Source: Antrihabitans cavernicola
Lineage (GTDB): Bacteria > Actinomycetota > Actinomycetes > Mycobacteriales > Mycobacteriaceae
Assembly: GCF_008297975.1 (NCBI RefSeq)
Contig: NZ_VLNY01000004.1
Coordinates: 62,001-126,000 of the forward strand
Length of the DNA stretch: 64,000 bases
Direction: 5' to 3'
Program-made: the position numbers and the translations under genes
Notes under the pieces: model-generated
What the model saw: the letters and a program-made list of their open reading frames with translations, nothing else
What the model was told of the DNA's origin: nothing
Database searches by the model: none
Part shown: in pieces, positions 49,220 through 57,391 of the stretch
How the letters are laid out: every line of letters starts with the position of its first letter
How positions within the stretch are numbered: position 1 is the first letter of the stretch

Positions 49220-49235
49220 GGCGTGCATACACGCC
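49220..49235. promoter_or_regulatory. Palindrome between glbO and the HNH gene
   Basis: GGCGTG-CATA-CACGCC, a perfect 6+6 inverted repeat, 101 bases upstream of glbO and 56 upstream of the divergent HNH gene. Likely a regulator site or promoter overlap for one or both. Confidence 0.35.
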
Positions 49236-49290
49236 GGATCCGTGTTCAACTGGTCACAATCCCAGAGGTAGCACGAAGTCTGAGGGCCAT

Positions 49291-49971
49291 ATGACGCAGC
49301 GTCACGACACACGTCCACACCGACAACTCGTGCCCACCGATGCTCGTAGCAGGGGCTCGGGGGCGCACGCGCTGCAAGTTCTGTCCGAAGAATCACGATC
49401 CGACCCGCTGTCGACCGCCGCTCTGACGAGCGCCGACGAGGCTCCGGTTCCAGCCTGGGTGAAGCGCCGGGTGTTGCTTCTCAACGCCACCTACGAGCCG
49501 CTCACCGCTTTACCCGTCCGTCGGGCGGTGGTCCTGCTGGTGTGCGAGAAGGCCCTCGCTGTTCACGAAGATCCAGACGGCTCCGTCATCCACTCCGCAG
49601 GGTGTTCCGTCCAGGTTCCGTCGGTCATCAGGCTCCGCAACTACGTCCGAGTGCCGTACCGAGCTCGGATTCCGATGACTCGTGCTGCCCTGATGCATCG
49701 CGATCGCTTCCGATGCGCGTACTGCGGCGGCAAGGCCGAGACCGTCGATCACGTCATTCCCCGCAGTCGCGGCGGCGAGCATTCGTGGGAGAACTGCGTT
49801 GCCAGTTGCGCTCCGTGCAATCACCGGAAAGCGGACAAGCTGCTCAGTGAGCTGGGGTGGCCGCTGCGGGCTGCGTTGGTGCCGCCCAAGGGCCCGCACT
49901 GGCGCCTCCTTGCGACCACCAAGGAACTCGATCCCTCCTGGTTGCGGTATTTGGGAGAAGGCGCGGCCTGA
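49291..49971 (+). CDS. HNH endonuclease (Rv2469c-like)
   Basis: 226 residues from ATG 49291 (GAGGG upstream). A basic, disordered N-terminus (1-50) precedes 'RVLLLNATYEPLTALPVRRAVVLLV', an RRXRR-like start, and the zinc-type HNH domain 'CAYCGGKAETVDHVIPRSRGG' followed by 'NCVASCAPCNHRKADK' with the paired CxxC knuckles. The substrate and role of this widely conserved actinobacterial protein are not established; no methylase or toxin partner is present. Its place between glbO and DUF5130 is conserved with mycobacteria. Confidence 0.93.
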   Translation: MTQRHDTRPHRQLVPTDARSRGSGAHALQVLSEESRSDPLSTAALTSADEAPVPAWVKRRVLLLNATYEPLTALPVRRAVVLLVCEKALAVHEDPDGSVIHSAGCSVQVPSVIRLRNYVRVPYRARIPMTRAALMHRDRFRCAYCGGKAETVDHVIPRSRGGEHSWENCVASCAPCNHRKADKLLSELGWPLRAALVPPKGPHWRLLATTKELDPSWLRYLGEGAA

Positions 49972-50021
49972 ATCGAGGGTTGGGATATGCGAACCGACCT
50001 CGCTCCGCTACCGTTTGGCGT

Positions 50022-50285
50022 GTGAGCATTCTCGAGACAGTGCTGATATTCGTTCTGATTCCGGTCGTGGTGATCGCCTTCGTCGGTGCGATCGCGATGC
50101 GCGGCAAGCCGGTCGCAGGTACGCGTCCTGCCCACTTCGATCTCGGTTCGCGATGGACACATGCCCCGATGCTGTTCAGCGCAACCGACGAGATCACCGT
50201 CAGTGGTCATCACGGTGGCGGTCACGCGGCGATCGAGGCCGGTTCAGCTGATCTGATCGGAGGTAGGGCACATGGCCGGTGGTAA
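50022..50285 (+). CDS. Small single-pass membrane protein, 87 aa
   Basis: GTG 50022 start. One hydrophobic segment ('ILETVLIFVLIPVVVIAFVGAIAM', about residues 3-26) followed by a polar cytosolic or exported tail with Gly/His content ('VSGHHGGGHAAIEAGSADLI'). It overlaps the DUF5130 gene by 14 bases, so the two are translationally coupled and probably act together. I do not recognise a named family. Confidence 0.75.
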   Translation: MSILETVLIFVLIPVVVIAFVGAIAMRGKPVAGTRPAHFDLGSRWTHAPMLFSATDEITVSGHHGGGHAAIEAGSADLIGGRAHGRW

Positions 50286-50742
50286 CCATTTCCCAGCAGT
50301 GTCGGAGGCGGACTTGCCTGTCGGCTCCGTGCTGACGTCGAGCGGCCGTGTGTCGGCCGTGCATCGTGCAGGCGAGGAGTTCGACGATCCGCCGTTCTCG
50401 CAGAAAGAGCTGCTGCGTCTCGACAACGCGCTCACCGAGGCGACTCGAAAGACCAAGGTGCGCTTCAACGCCTACATCGGCGACCTCGGCGCGGATACCG
50501 CCGCGGGCGCGGACGCATTGTTCCCGAAGACACCGGAAGCGGCGCGCTCGGCGCTGATCGCCGTGTCGCCGAACGAGCGCGCCGTGGAGATCCGGTCGGG
50601 TCGGGCAGTCGCGAACAGGGTGACCGATCGCATCGCGCAACTAGGCGTCACGGCGGCTGTCGCGTCGTTCGGCGAGGGCGATCTCATCGACGGCATCGTC
50701 GCCGCGCTGCGCGTCATGAGCGCCGCTATCGCAAGCCCCTAG
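50272..50742 (+). CDS. DUF5130 / TPM-like domain protein (Rv2468c-like)
   Basis: 156 residues from ATG 50272. 'PPFSQKELLRLDNALTEATRKTKVRFNAYIGDLG' and 'NERAVEIRSGRAVANRVTDRIAQLGVTAAVASFGEGDLIDGIVAALRVM' match the actinobacterial DUF5130 family, which resembles TPM domains that are often membrane-tethered. It is soluble by itself, and the overlapping upstream gene supplies a membrane segment. Function unknown. Its 3' end overlaps, on the opposite strand, the last 102 bases of the glycosyltransferase reading frame. Confidence 0.85.
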   Translation: MAGGNHFPAVSEADLPVGSVLTSSGRVSAVHRAGEEFDDPPFSQKELLRLDNALTEATRKTKVRFNAYIGDLGADTAAGADALFPKTPEAARSALIAVSPNERAVEIRSGRAVANRVTDRIAQLGVTAAVASFGEGDLIDGIVAALRVMSAAIASP

Positions 50743-51708
50743 CCAGTCTCCGCAGTGCGCGGTCGGCAAGTCCAGGACTTGCCGACCGCGCACAAGGCCG
50801 CCGAGCTGAGCTGCTTCGTGGCGGGCTCGTTCCGTCGCCTTGCCGACTTGCACCCCGGCCGCCAGCACCCAGAGGCCCCGCGGAAAGCGGCTGAGGCGTT
50901 GCGGCAGCAGCGGATTCGTCGCGAGCAATCGCAGATTCCATGCAATGTTGAACGTGATCGGCCTTCTGGGACAGCCGTTTTCCCGATGCTTCTGCGTCAA
51001 CTGCGCAGACGACCGCCCGTAGGCGAGTGCCTGGCGCCACGTCGCTTTCATCGTGGTGCGGAGTCGATACGCCACCATCGCGTCCGGTGCGTGCCCCAAC
51101 GTCATTCCTGCCTGCTGAATGCGCCACGACAGATCGCCGTCTTCGCCACCGCCGACAAACGCCTCGTCGAACTGCCCGATCCTGTCGACCACGTGTCGCC
51201 ACATTCCGAAATTGTTGCCGTGTGCGAACGGTAGATACGCGGTTTCGAAACGCTCGTCTGGAGCCGGAACTATTCGCCACGATGCGACCCGCGGTGAGTT
51301 GAGCGTCTGTACCTCGATCGGACCGCCGACAGCGTCGAATTCTCGGGCGGCCTCCGACATAGCCGCCACCCAGCCCGGATGGACCCGATCGTCTTGATCG
51401 GTGAACAACAGGAAGTCGCCCTGTGCCGCATCGATTCCCGCGTTGCGCGCGTGCGGGGTGCCCTGGGTTGCCGAACTGTCGACACACCGGAGCCGCAGAC
51501 GACTGCGATGCGGGTACGCATGCAGGACATCGGCCAGCCCGTCCGTGGACCCGTTGTCGCTGACGACAACTTCGAACGGTGGTGGGCTGTCTTGCGCGGC
51601 AAGGGCATCCAGCTGCTCGACTATGTCGGGTAGCCCGTTGTAAGCGGGGATGATCACCGAAATCAGTTCTGGTGCCGTTGCGTTCGGTGACTTCGCGCTC
51701 TGTGACAT
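50641..51708 (-). CDS. GT2 family glycosyltransferase, suspect C-terminus
   Basis: 355 residues from ATG 51708. A GT-A domain with 'ISVIIPAYNGLPDIVEQLDALAAQ', 'VVVSDNGSTDGLADVL' and a DxD-like 'FTDQDDRVHPGW', followed by 'GGGEDGDLSWRIQQAG'. The donor sugar and acceptor are unknown. The last 50 or so residues ('VRGRQVLDLPTAHCGDWLG' and the highly charged tail) read through a strong hairpin and 102 bases antisense of the DUF5130 gene. Another frame would stop at 50739. A late frameshift is likely, and the true end may be near 50740. It follows the other GT2 gene by 5 bases. Confidence 0.8.
   Translation of the reverse strand: MSQSAKSPNATAPELISVIIPAYNGLPDIVEQLDALAAQDSPPPFEVVVSDNGSTDGLADVLHAYPHRSRLRLRCVDSSATQGTPHARNAGIDAAQGDFLLFTDQDDRVHPGWVAAMSEAAREFDAVGGPIEVQTLNSPRVASWRIVPAPDERFETAYLPFAHGNNFGMWRHVVDRIGQFDEAFVGGGEDGDLSWRIQQAGMTLGHAPDAMVAYRLRTTMKATWRQALAYGRSSAQLTQKHRENGCPRRPITFNIAWNLRLLATNPLLPQRLSRFPRGLWVLAAGVQVGKATERARHEAAQLGGLVRGRQVLDLPTAHCGDWLGACDSGAHDAQRGDDAVDEIALAERRDSRRDA
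50755..50793. terminator. Perfect 19-bp hairpin between convergent genes
   Basis: Arms 50755-50773 and 50775-50793 are exactly complementary with a single central base. It lies 13 bases after the DUF5130 stop. On the minus strand it falls inside the glycosyltransferase reading frame. Confidence 0.75.
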
Positions 51709-51713
51709 CCTGA

Positions 51714-52580
51714 CTAGGCCGTGTCGATCGGCAGTCGCCGCGACTTCGAACCTGCCCGGAAATACTTCAACGAGAATTTTCCCGCCTCAGGATCGTACGG
51801 ACGATGCAACACGTACAGCAGCGCGTGGAACCGCCAGTGCAGCTTCAGCGCCTTCTCGATCTCGGGCGTCAGCTTGCCGTGCATGTCGAAAGTCTTGGTG
51901 CCCGAATCGATGTACTTGGTGAACTCCCGAGGCGGTGTCAAAGCTCGGCGCGGTGAGATGTCGACCATCAGGTCGGACAGCTGCCGAATCTTGATGTCCT
52001 CTTCACGGATCGTCAGTGCCAGATCGAGGTCCTCGTGCACGTCGTTCTCGGTGCTCGTGTTGTCGCGGACCTTGTCCCACACCGAGTGCCGCACCGCCAT
52101 GTTCGCGCCGTGCAAGTTGTTGATCTCGCGATCGCCACCGAACGCGCCGCGCTCGATCTGCTTCTTGGTGTACCAGCCCTTGAGCTTGGTGAAGGGCGAG
52201 TCGTACGAATTGTTCAGCCCGCTGATCGCACCCACCGACTCGACATCGTCGCGGCCGAAGAATTCGAGAATGGTCTGCGCCCACGAATCGTAGGCCCGGG
52301 AGTCGGCGTCGAGGCGACCGAGAATCTCGCCTGTCGCGGTATCGAATCCCAGATTGCGCGCGAATGCGACGCCCGGTCGCGGTTCGGCGAGCAGCTTCAA
52401 CTTGGGGTGTCTCGGCAGGTAGCTGCGAACGATTTCGGCCGTGCGATCGGTGGAGTTGTTGTCCACGACCAGGATCTCGTGGAGATCGTCTTCCTGAGTC
52501 AGCAGGGCATCGAGGCATTTGCCGATGTAGTGCTCTTCGTTGTGCGCGGGTATGACGACGGAGAGAGTGAGTTTCGACAT
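51714..52580 (-). CDS. GT2 family glycosyltransferase
   Basis: 288 residues from ATG 52580. 'LSVVIPAHNEEHYIGKCLDALLTQ', 'ILVVDNNSTDRTAEIV' and the metal-binding 'GRLDADSRAYDSW' define a GT-A fold inverting transferase; 'ENDVHEDLDLALTI' carries the ED motif. The C-terminus is soluble and basic, with no membrane helices, so it acts on the cytosolic side. Co-transcribed with the next GT2 (5-base gap). The pair interrupts a gene order otherwise like that of mycobacteria. Product could be a glycolipid or cell-wall glycan; undetermined. Confidence 0.92.
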   Translation of the reverse strand: MSKLTLSVVIPAHNEEHYIGKCLDALLTQEDDLHEILVVDNNSTDRTAEIVRSYLPRHPKLKLLAEPRPGVAFARNLGFDTATGEILGRLDADSRAYDSWAQTILEFFGRDDVESVGAISGLNNSYDSPFTKLKGWYTKKQIERGAFGGDREINNLHGANMAVRHSVWDKVRDNTSTENDVHEDLDLALTIREEDIKIRQLSDLMVDISPRRALTPPREFTKYIDSGTKTFDMHGKLTPEIEKALKLHWRFHALLYVLHRPYDPEAGKFSLKYFRAGSKSRRLPIDTA

Positions 52581-52607
52581 TGATTCGACGGTATCGGAGG
52601 GCGCAAA

Positions 52608-52644
52608 GTCCGGTCAAACACGTGTTTCCCGTGCTTGACCGGAC
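52608..52644 (-). terminator. Hairpin terminator after pepN
   Basis: Inverted repeat GTCCGGTCAA (52608-52617) with TTGACCGGAC (52635-52644), 17-base loop, with short T tract ACTTT on the minus-strand transcript, 12 bases past the pepN stop. Confidence 0.65.
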
Positions 52645-52655
52645 CTTTACGAGGA

Positions 52656-55265
52656 CTAGCCCTTGTCGAAGGCGCGCGCGGCGAGCGATCGGACGATCCC
52701 CGCACGACCCTCGATCACCAGTCGGCGCAGCGCAGGGGGCCGTTCTGCGGCCAAGAACTCGTCGGCCGCGGCCACCGCGTCATCGCTGATCGCCCACGAC
52801 GGATACAGCCCGATGACCACCGTTTGGGCGACCTCGCTGGATCGCCGCTCCCACACTCCGGGAACGTCGACGAAGTACTTCGCCAGATACGGGGCCAACA
52901 ATTCGCCCTGACCCTGCGGTGCGAAACCGCCGATGATCGCGCGAGCCGTGATGTTCGGTATCGAATCGTCGTTCACCACCGAATTCCAGGCCTGCTCCTT
53001 CACAGCGGCCTGCGGGCGAGCCGTAGCCGCCGCCGCCCCTTGGCGCTTGCCTGCGGCCGTCGGATCCTTGGCGACCTCGGCGTCGATGAACGGTGTCTCG
53101 ATGCCGTCGGCATCGATCTCGCCGGCCGCCGCCAACGCGATGACGATCCGCCAGCGCAGATCGGTGTCGACCACCAGACCGGGCAGACCCAGCTTTGCCG
53201 GATCGCCGTCGAGCAGCTCCTGCAACACCTCGGTATGCCACGCAGACAGCTGCGCACCGGTCAGCGCATTGACGAACGCCAACTGATGATCGGAGCCGGC
53301 CTCGGCCTCGCGAGCCAGTTCGAGCAACCGGTTCGCATACCCGGACCAGCCTTCGTCGGCCGCCCACGCAGGATCTGCGTAGCTACCGATGGCGGTCTGC
53401 GCCTGCATCAGAAGTCGCTGCACCACACCGACTTCGGTTTCGGCACCGATACCGCGTTGCACGAGTGCGACGAAGTCGCGCGCCTTCAGCTCGGCCTGTC
53501 GGGTCATCTCCCACGCAGCCGACCACGCCAACGTGCGGGGGAGCGGCTCGCTGATGTCGCCGATCCGATCGATCAGCGTCGTCAGCGATTCCGGGTCGAG
53601 TCGCACCGAGCAGTACGTGAGGTCGTCGTCGTTGATCAGGACGAGCTTGCCGCGATGCACGCCGACCAACTCTGGCACCTCGGTGCGTTCGGTGGCGGCG
53701 AGATCGAGCTCGATGCGCTTGGTGCGCACCAACTTTCCTGCCTCGTCAGTGACACCCCCCGTCGCTTCGCTCGCCTCGTCGTAAATGCCGACCGCGAGGC
53801 GATGCACGCGACGCTCACCAGCGCCGGGCTCGGCGCCGCCCTGCAGTACGGCGAACGAGGTGAACTTGCCGTCGGCGTCCACCTCGAACTCCGGGCGAAG
53901 CGTGTTGAGTCCGGTGGTCTTGAGCCACTGGGTGCCCCAATCCGACAGGTCACGGCCCGACGACTTCTCCAGTGCGGAGAGCAGATCGTCGAAGGTGGCG
54001 TTGCCGAACGCGTGGTCCGCGAAGTACGCGCGCAGCCCGGCGAGGAAGTCCTCGAGCCCCACGTAGGCCACCAGCTGTTTGAGGACGCTTGCGCCCTTGG
54101 CGTAGGTGATGCCGTCGAAGTTGACCTCGACGGCGGCCAGGTCGGGGATGTCTGCCGCGATCGGGTGTGTCGACGGCAACTGATCCTGGCGATACGCCCA
54201 CGACTTCTCGACGTTCGCGAAGGTCGTCCAGGCGTTGACGTACTCGGTGGCTTCCGACTGGCACAGCACGGAGGCGAACGTCGCGAACGACTCGTTGAGC
54301 CACAGGTCGTCCCACCAGGCCATGGTGACCAGGTCGCCGAACCACATGTGCGCCATCTCGTGCAGCACGGTTTCCGCACGACGCTCGTAGGACGCTCGTG
54401 TCACCTTGGACCGGAACACGTAGTCCTCGAGGAACGTGACCGCGCCCGCGTTTTCCATTGCGCCCGCGTTGAATTCGGGGACGAACAGCTGGTCGTACTT
54501 GCCGAACGCGTAGGGCACGCCGAAGTTGCGGTGGTAGAACTCGAAGCCCTGCTTGGTCTCTGTGAACAGCCGGTCGGCGTCCATGTGCTCGCCGAGGGAG
54601 GCGCGGCAGAAGATCCGCAGCGGAATGGTGCCGTGATCGTCGGAGTAGCTGTCACTCCAATGCGCGTACGGACCGGCAATCAGTGCGACAAGGTAAGTGC
54701 TGATTTTCGGTGTAGTCGCGAAGTGGTGCGTGTTGGCCTCGCCGCCGTCGTTGCCGAGGGTGGCGCCGTTGGAGATCACTTGCCAGTCGTGCGGGGCGGT
54801 GACGCTGATGTCGAAGGTGGCCTTGAGATCCGGCTGATCGAAGCAGGCGAACATCCGCTTGGCGTCGGCGGTTTCGAACTGTGAGTACAGGTAGACGGCG
54901 TTGTCGGTGGGATCGACGAAGCGGTGCAGTCCTTCGCCTGTGTGCGAGTAGTCGCAGTCGGCTTCGACGATCAACTTGTTCTGCTCCGCGAGACCGCTGA
55001 GCGCGATTCCGGTCGATTCGTCGTAGCCGGTGATGTCGACCACGGTGCCGTTCAGCACTGCCGAGCGCACCGTGCCCGCGATGATGTCGATGAACGTCGA
55101 CGCGCCCGCGGTGGCGCTGAAGGTGACGGTGGTGCGCGAGGAGAAGGTCTTCTCGCCTGGCCCGCCCGCTCCGTCGGTGAGATCGAGTTCGATGCGGTAG
55201 TTGTCCACCGCAAGCAGTGCGGATCGCTCGTTCGCCTGGTCACGGGTCAGATTCGGCGGGGCCAC
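52656..55265 (-). CDS. pepN: Aminopeptidase N, M1 family
   Basis: Zinc aminopeptidase releasing N-terminal residues from peptides in the cytosol. 869 residues from GTG 55265, with GAAGGAG upstream. M1 motifs: GAMEN (268-272), the zinc site His302-Glu303-x-x-His306 ('HEMAHMWFG') with Glu325 ('LWLNESF'). The C-terminal helical ERAP1-like domain covers about 520-869. It matches mycobacterial Rv2467 in order and length. A 20-bp dispersed repeat is included in frame as 'EASEATGG' near residue 500. It is the second gene after the flavoprotein at 55279, 13 bases apart. Confidence 0.96.
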   Translation of the reverse strand: MAPPNLTRDQANERSALLAVDNYRIELDLTDGAGGPGEKTFSSRTTVTFSATAGASTFIDIIAGTVRSAVLNGTVVDITGYDESTGIALSGLAEQNKLIVEADCDYSHTGEGLHRFVDPTDNAVYLYSQFETADAKRMFACFDQPDLKATFDISVTAPHDWQVISNGATLGNDGGEANTHHFATTPKISTYLVALIAGPYAHWSDSYSDDHGTIPLRIFCRASLGEHMDADRLFTETKQGFEFYHRNFGVPYAFGKYDQLFVPEFNAGAMENAGAVTFLEDYVFRSKVTRASYERRAETVLHEMAHMWFGDLVTMAWWDDLWLNESFATFASVLCQSEATEYVNAWTTFANVEKSWAYRQDQLPSTHPIAADIPDLAAVEVNFDGITYAKGASVLKQLVAYVGLEDFLAGLRAYFADHAFGNATFDDLLSALEKSSGRDLSDWGTQWLKTTGLNTLRPEFEVDADGKFTSFAVLQGGAEPGAGERRVHRLAVGIYDEASEATGGVTDEAGKLVRTKRIELDLAATERTEVPELVGVHRGKLVLINDDDLTYCSVRLDPESLTTLIDRIGDISEPLPRTLAWSAAWEMTRQAELKARDFVALVQRGIGAETEVGVVQRLLMQAQTAIGSYADPAWAADEGWSGYANRLLELAREAEAGSDHQLAFVNALTGAQLSAWHTEVLQELLDGDPAKLGLPGLVVDTDLRWRIVIALAAAGEIDADGIETPFIDAEVAKDPTAAGKRQGAAAATARPQAAVKEQAWNSVVNDDSIPNITARAIIGGFAPQGQGELLAPYLAKYFVDVPGVWERRSSEVAQTVVIGLYPSWAISDDAVAAADEFLAAERPPALRRLVIEGRAGIVRSLAARAFDKG
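53756..53775 (-). repeat. 20-bp dispersed repeat, copy 2, in frame within pepN
   Basis: On the minus strand this is GGCGAGCGAAGCGACGGGGG, identical to 40442-40461. It encodes part of the surface-like segment 'DEASEATGGV' of PepN. Confidence 0.6.
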
Positions 55266-55278
55266 ATGTGCTCCTTCG

Positions 55279-56532
55279 TCAGTCGGGGTCGGTTGGCTGT
55301 ACGTACACGTCATCCAGATCAGTTGCCGGGTCGGCCAAACGCTGCGGGTCTACGGGTCGGCCGGAGGCAACCAAGGCCTTGACCGTATCGGTGACATCCC
55401 AAATGTTCACGTTCATACCCGCGAGTACCCGATTCTGCGCGTCCAACCAGAACGCGACGAACTCGCGTTTGCCGGCGTCGCCGCGCACAACCACCTGGTC
55501 GTAGCCCTCTCGCGGAGTGGATCCCACGTACTCCATGCCGAGGTCGTATTGATCTGTGTAGAAGTACGGCATGTTGTCGTAGTGCTGGGACCTGCCCAGC
55601 ATGGTCGCGGCGGCGACGGCTGGCTGGTTGAGCGCATTTGCCCAGTGCTCCACCCGAATTCGACGTTTCAGAACGGGATGGTCCTGCTCGGCGATGTCGC
55701 CGACGGCAACGATGTCGGGATCACTGGTTGCGAGTGCGGCATCCACCAGCACACCGCCGTCCACTGCCAATCCCGCTTGCTTCGCGAGCTCGATGTTCGG
55801 TTCCGCCCCGACTGCCACCAACACGGCGTCGGCGGGCACGGTCGATCCGTCGCCCAGTCGCAAACCGGTGGCACGACCCGCCTCGGTGGTGATCTCGTCG
55901 ACTTTCGCGCCGAACCGGAAGTCGACTCCGTGCTCGCGGTGCAGATCGGCGAACACGGTGCCCATCTCGGGCCCGAGCACGGCGAGCAGTGGCAGGTCGG
56001 CGGTCTCGGCAACTGTCACCTCGACGCCTTTCTCCCGTGCGGCAGCAGTGATTTCGAGACCGATCCAGCCTGCGCCGACCACTGCGAGCCGCTTGCCCTC
56101 ACCCAGTGCATCGAGCAACGCATCCGACTCGTCGACCGTGCGGAGGTAGTACACACCCGCGGCATCCGAACCCGGAATCGGCGGGCGCCGGGAGCTGGAT
56201 CCGGTGGCGAGGGCGAGCTTGTCGTAGGCGATGGTGGTGTCGTCGGGCAGGGTCACCGTTTTTGCTGCCGTGTCGATCGAGTGCGCAGCGGTCCCGAGGC
56301 GCAGGTCCACGTGGTGATCGCGGTACCACTGCGACGGCAAAACGGTGAACTCCGACAACGACTTCTTGCCCGCCATGTGTTCTTTCGACAGCGGAGGCCG
56401 ATCGTAGGGGAGATGCTCTTCCTCCGACAGCAACACGATGGATCCGGCGAAGTCTTTCTCGCGCAGAGCTTCAGCGACTTTGGCGCCGGCAAGTCCGCCG
56501 CCGATGATCACGAAATTCGATTGGTCGGACAT
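55279..56532 (-). CDS. Ferredoxin-reductase-like flavoprotein (FAD/NAD(P)H)
   Basis: 417 residues of the putidaredoxin/rubredoxin reductase type. FAD motif 'FVIIGGGLAGAKVAEALRE' at the N-terminus, NAD(P) motif 'LAVVGAGWIGLEIT' in the middle, second FAD motif 'DIVAVGDIAEQDHP', and the C-terminal reductase-like domain ('VEHWANALNQPAVAA'). It would pass electrons from NAD(P)H to a small redox protein; no ferredoxin, rubredoxin or P450 gene is nearby. Upstream of pepN on the same strand, 13 bases apart. It is divergent from the mycothiol-dependent reductase gene. Confidence 0.92.
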   Translation of the reverse strand: MSDQSNFVIIGGGLAGAKVAEALREKDFAGSIVLLSEEEHLPYDRPPLSKEHMAGKKSLSEFTVLPSQWYRDHHVDLRLGTAAHSIDTAAKTVTLPDDTTIAYDKLALATGSSSRRPPIPGSDAAGVYYLRTVDESDALLDALGEGKRLAVVGAGWIGLEITAAAREKGVEVTVAETADLPLLAVLGPEMGTVFADLHREHGVDFRFGAKVDEITTEAGRATGLRLGDGSTVPADAVLVAVGAEPNIELAKQAGLAVDGGVLVDAALATSDPDIVAVGDIAEQDHPVLKRRIRVEHWANALNQPAVAAATMLGRSQHYDNMPYFYTDQYDLGMEYVGSTPREGYDQVVVRGDAGKREFVAFWLDAQNRVLAGMNVNIWDVTDTVKALVASGRPVDPQRLADPATDLDDVYVQPTDPD

Positions 56533-56679
56533 ATCGGATGCACCTCCAGGGAGTGGCTATCACTTGCTACGACCCTACTGCCGGCAGAAGTCGGCGGCGG
56601 GAAGTATTTCGGCGCGAACGTGGTTGGCTTGAAAGGAGCTGACTTCTGCCTACCTGTTTCGAGATCGAGGGAGTAACGC

Positions 56680-57324
56680 GTGAGCGACAAGACGAGCAAA
56701 GACACTGCCGATTTCTGGTTCGACCCGCTCTGCCCGTGGTGTTGGATCACGTCGCGGTGGATTCTCGAGGTGGAGAAGGTCCGCGACATCGAGGCGAACT
56801 TCCACGTGATGAGCCTGAGTGTCCTGAACGAGAACCGCGAGGGTCTGCCGGATCAGTACAAGGAACTGTTGTCCAGCGGTTGGGGACCTGTCCGCGTCGC
56901 AATCGCCGCGGCACAGGCGCATGGGGACGAAGTCCTGCTACCGCTGTACACGGCAATGGGAACCCGCATCCACGACCGCGGTGACGAGTACAAGCGCGAT
57001 GACCGCAAGGAATCACTCGCGATCGTGATCGAGGAGTCACTCGCCGAGGTCGGTCTCCCCGCAGAACTCGCCAAGGCGGCCGACTCCACCGACTACGACG
57101 AGGCGCTGCGCAAGAGCCATCACGCCGGCATGGACGCCGTCGGCGACGACGTGGGCACTCCCACCATCCACGTCAACGGCGTCGCGTTCTTCGGACCCGT
57201 GTTGTCGCGGATCCCGCGAGGCGACGATGCAGGCCGAGTGTGGGACGGCGCTGTCGCCTTGGCGTCCTACCCGCACTTCTTCGAACTCAAGCGCACCAGG
57301 CACGAGGATCCGCAGTTCGACTGA
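56680..57324 (+). CDS. DsbA-family mycothiol-dependent reductase (Rv2466c-like)
   Basis: 214 residues from GTG 56680. Thioredoxin-fold protein with an active-site CPWC (Cys18-Cys21) in '[18 protein letters not shown]' and a helical insertion. M. tuberculosis Rv2466c, its close relative, is a mycothiol-dependent nitroreductase that activates the prodrug TP053 and resists oxidative stress. '[19 protein letters not shown]' holds the cis-Pro loop. Cytosolic, no signal peptide. The position before rpiB is conserved. This protein supports assignment to the Mycobacteriales. Confidence 0.93.
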   Translation: MSDKTSKDTADFWFDPLCPWCWITSRWILEVEKVRDIEANFHVMSLSVLNENREGLPDQYKELLSSGWGPVRVAIAAAQAHGDEVLLPLYTAMGTRIHDRGDEYKRDDRKESLAIVIEESLAEVGLPAELAKAADSTDYDEALRKSHHAGMDAVGDDVGTPTIHVNGVAFFGPVLSRIPRGDDAGRVWDGAVALASYPHFFELKRTRHEDPQFD

Positions 57325-57333
57325 TTTTGCCGC

Positions 57334-57391
57334 TGATCACGAGCATCGGGTGGCACTTTTTGCGGAATCTGCCACCCTCTGCTCGTGATCA
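57334..57391. terminator. Large hairpin between the reductase gene and the M48 gene
   Basis: 22-base arms (57334-57355 and 57370-57391) with two internal mismatches and a 14-base loop that includes TTTTT. Bidirectional: 9 bases past the reductase stop, and its right arm includes the stop codon of the convergent M48 gene (57389-57391). Confidence 0.75.

Noticed and set aside
51714-56532. Biosynthetic gene cluster around the GT2 genes
   Set aside because: Apart from the two glycosyltransferases there is no sugar-nucleotide, polyketide or peptide synthesis gene, and pepN belongs to the conserved block.
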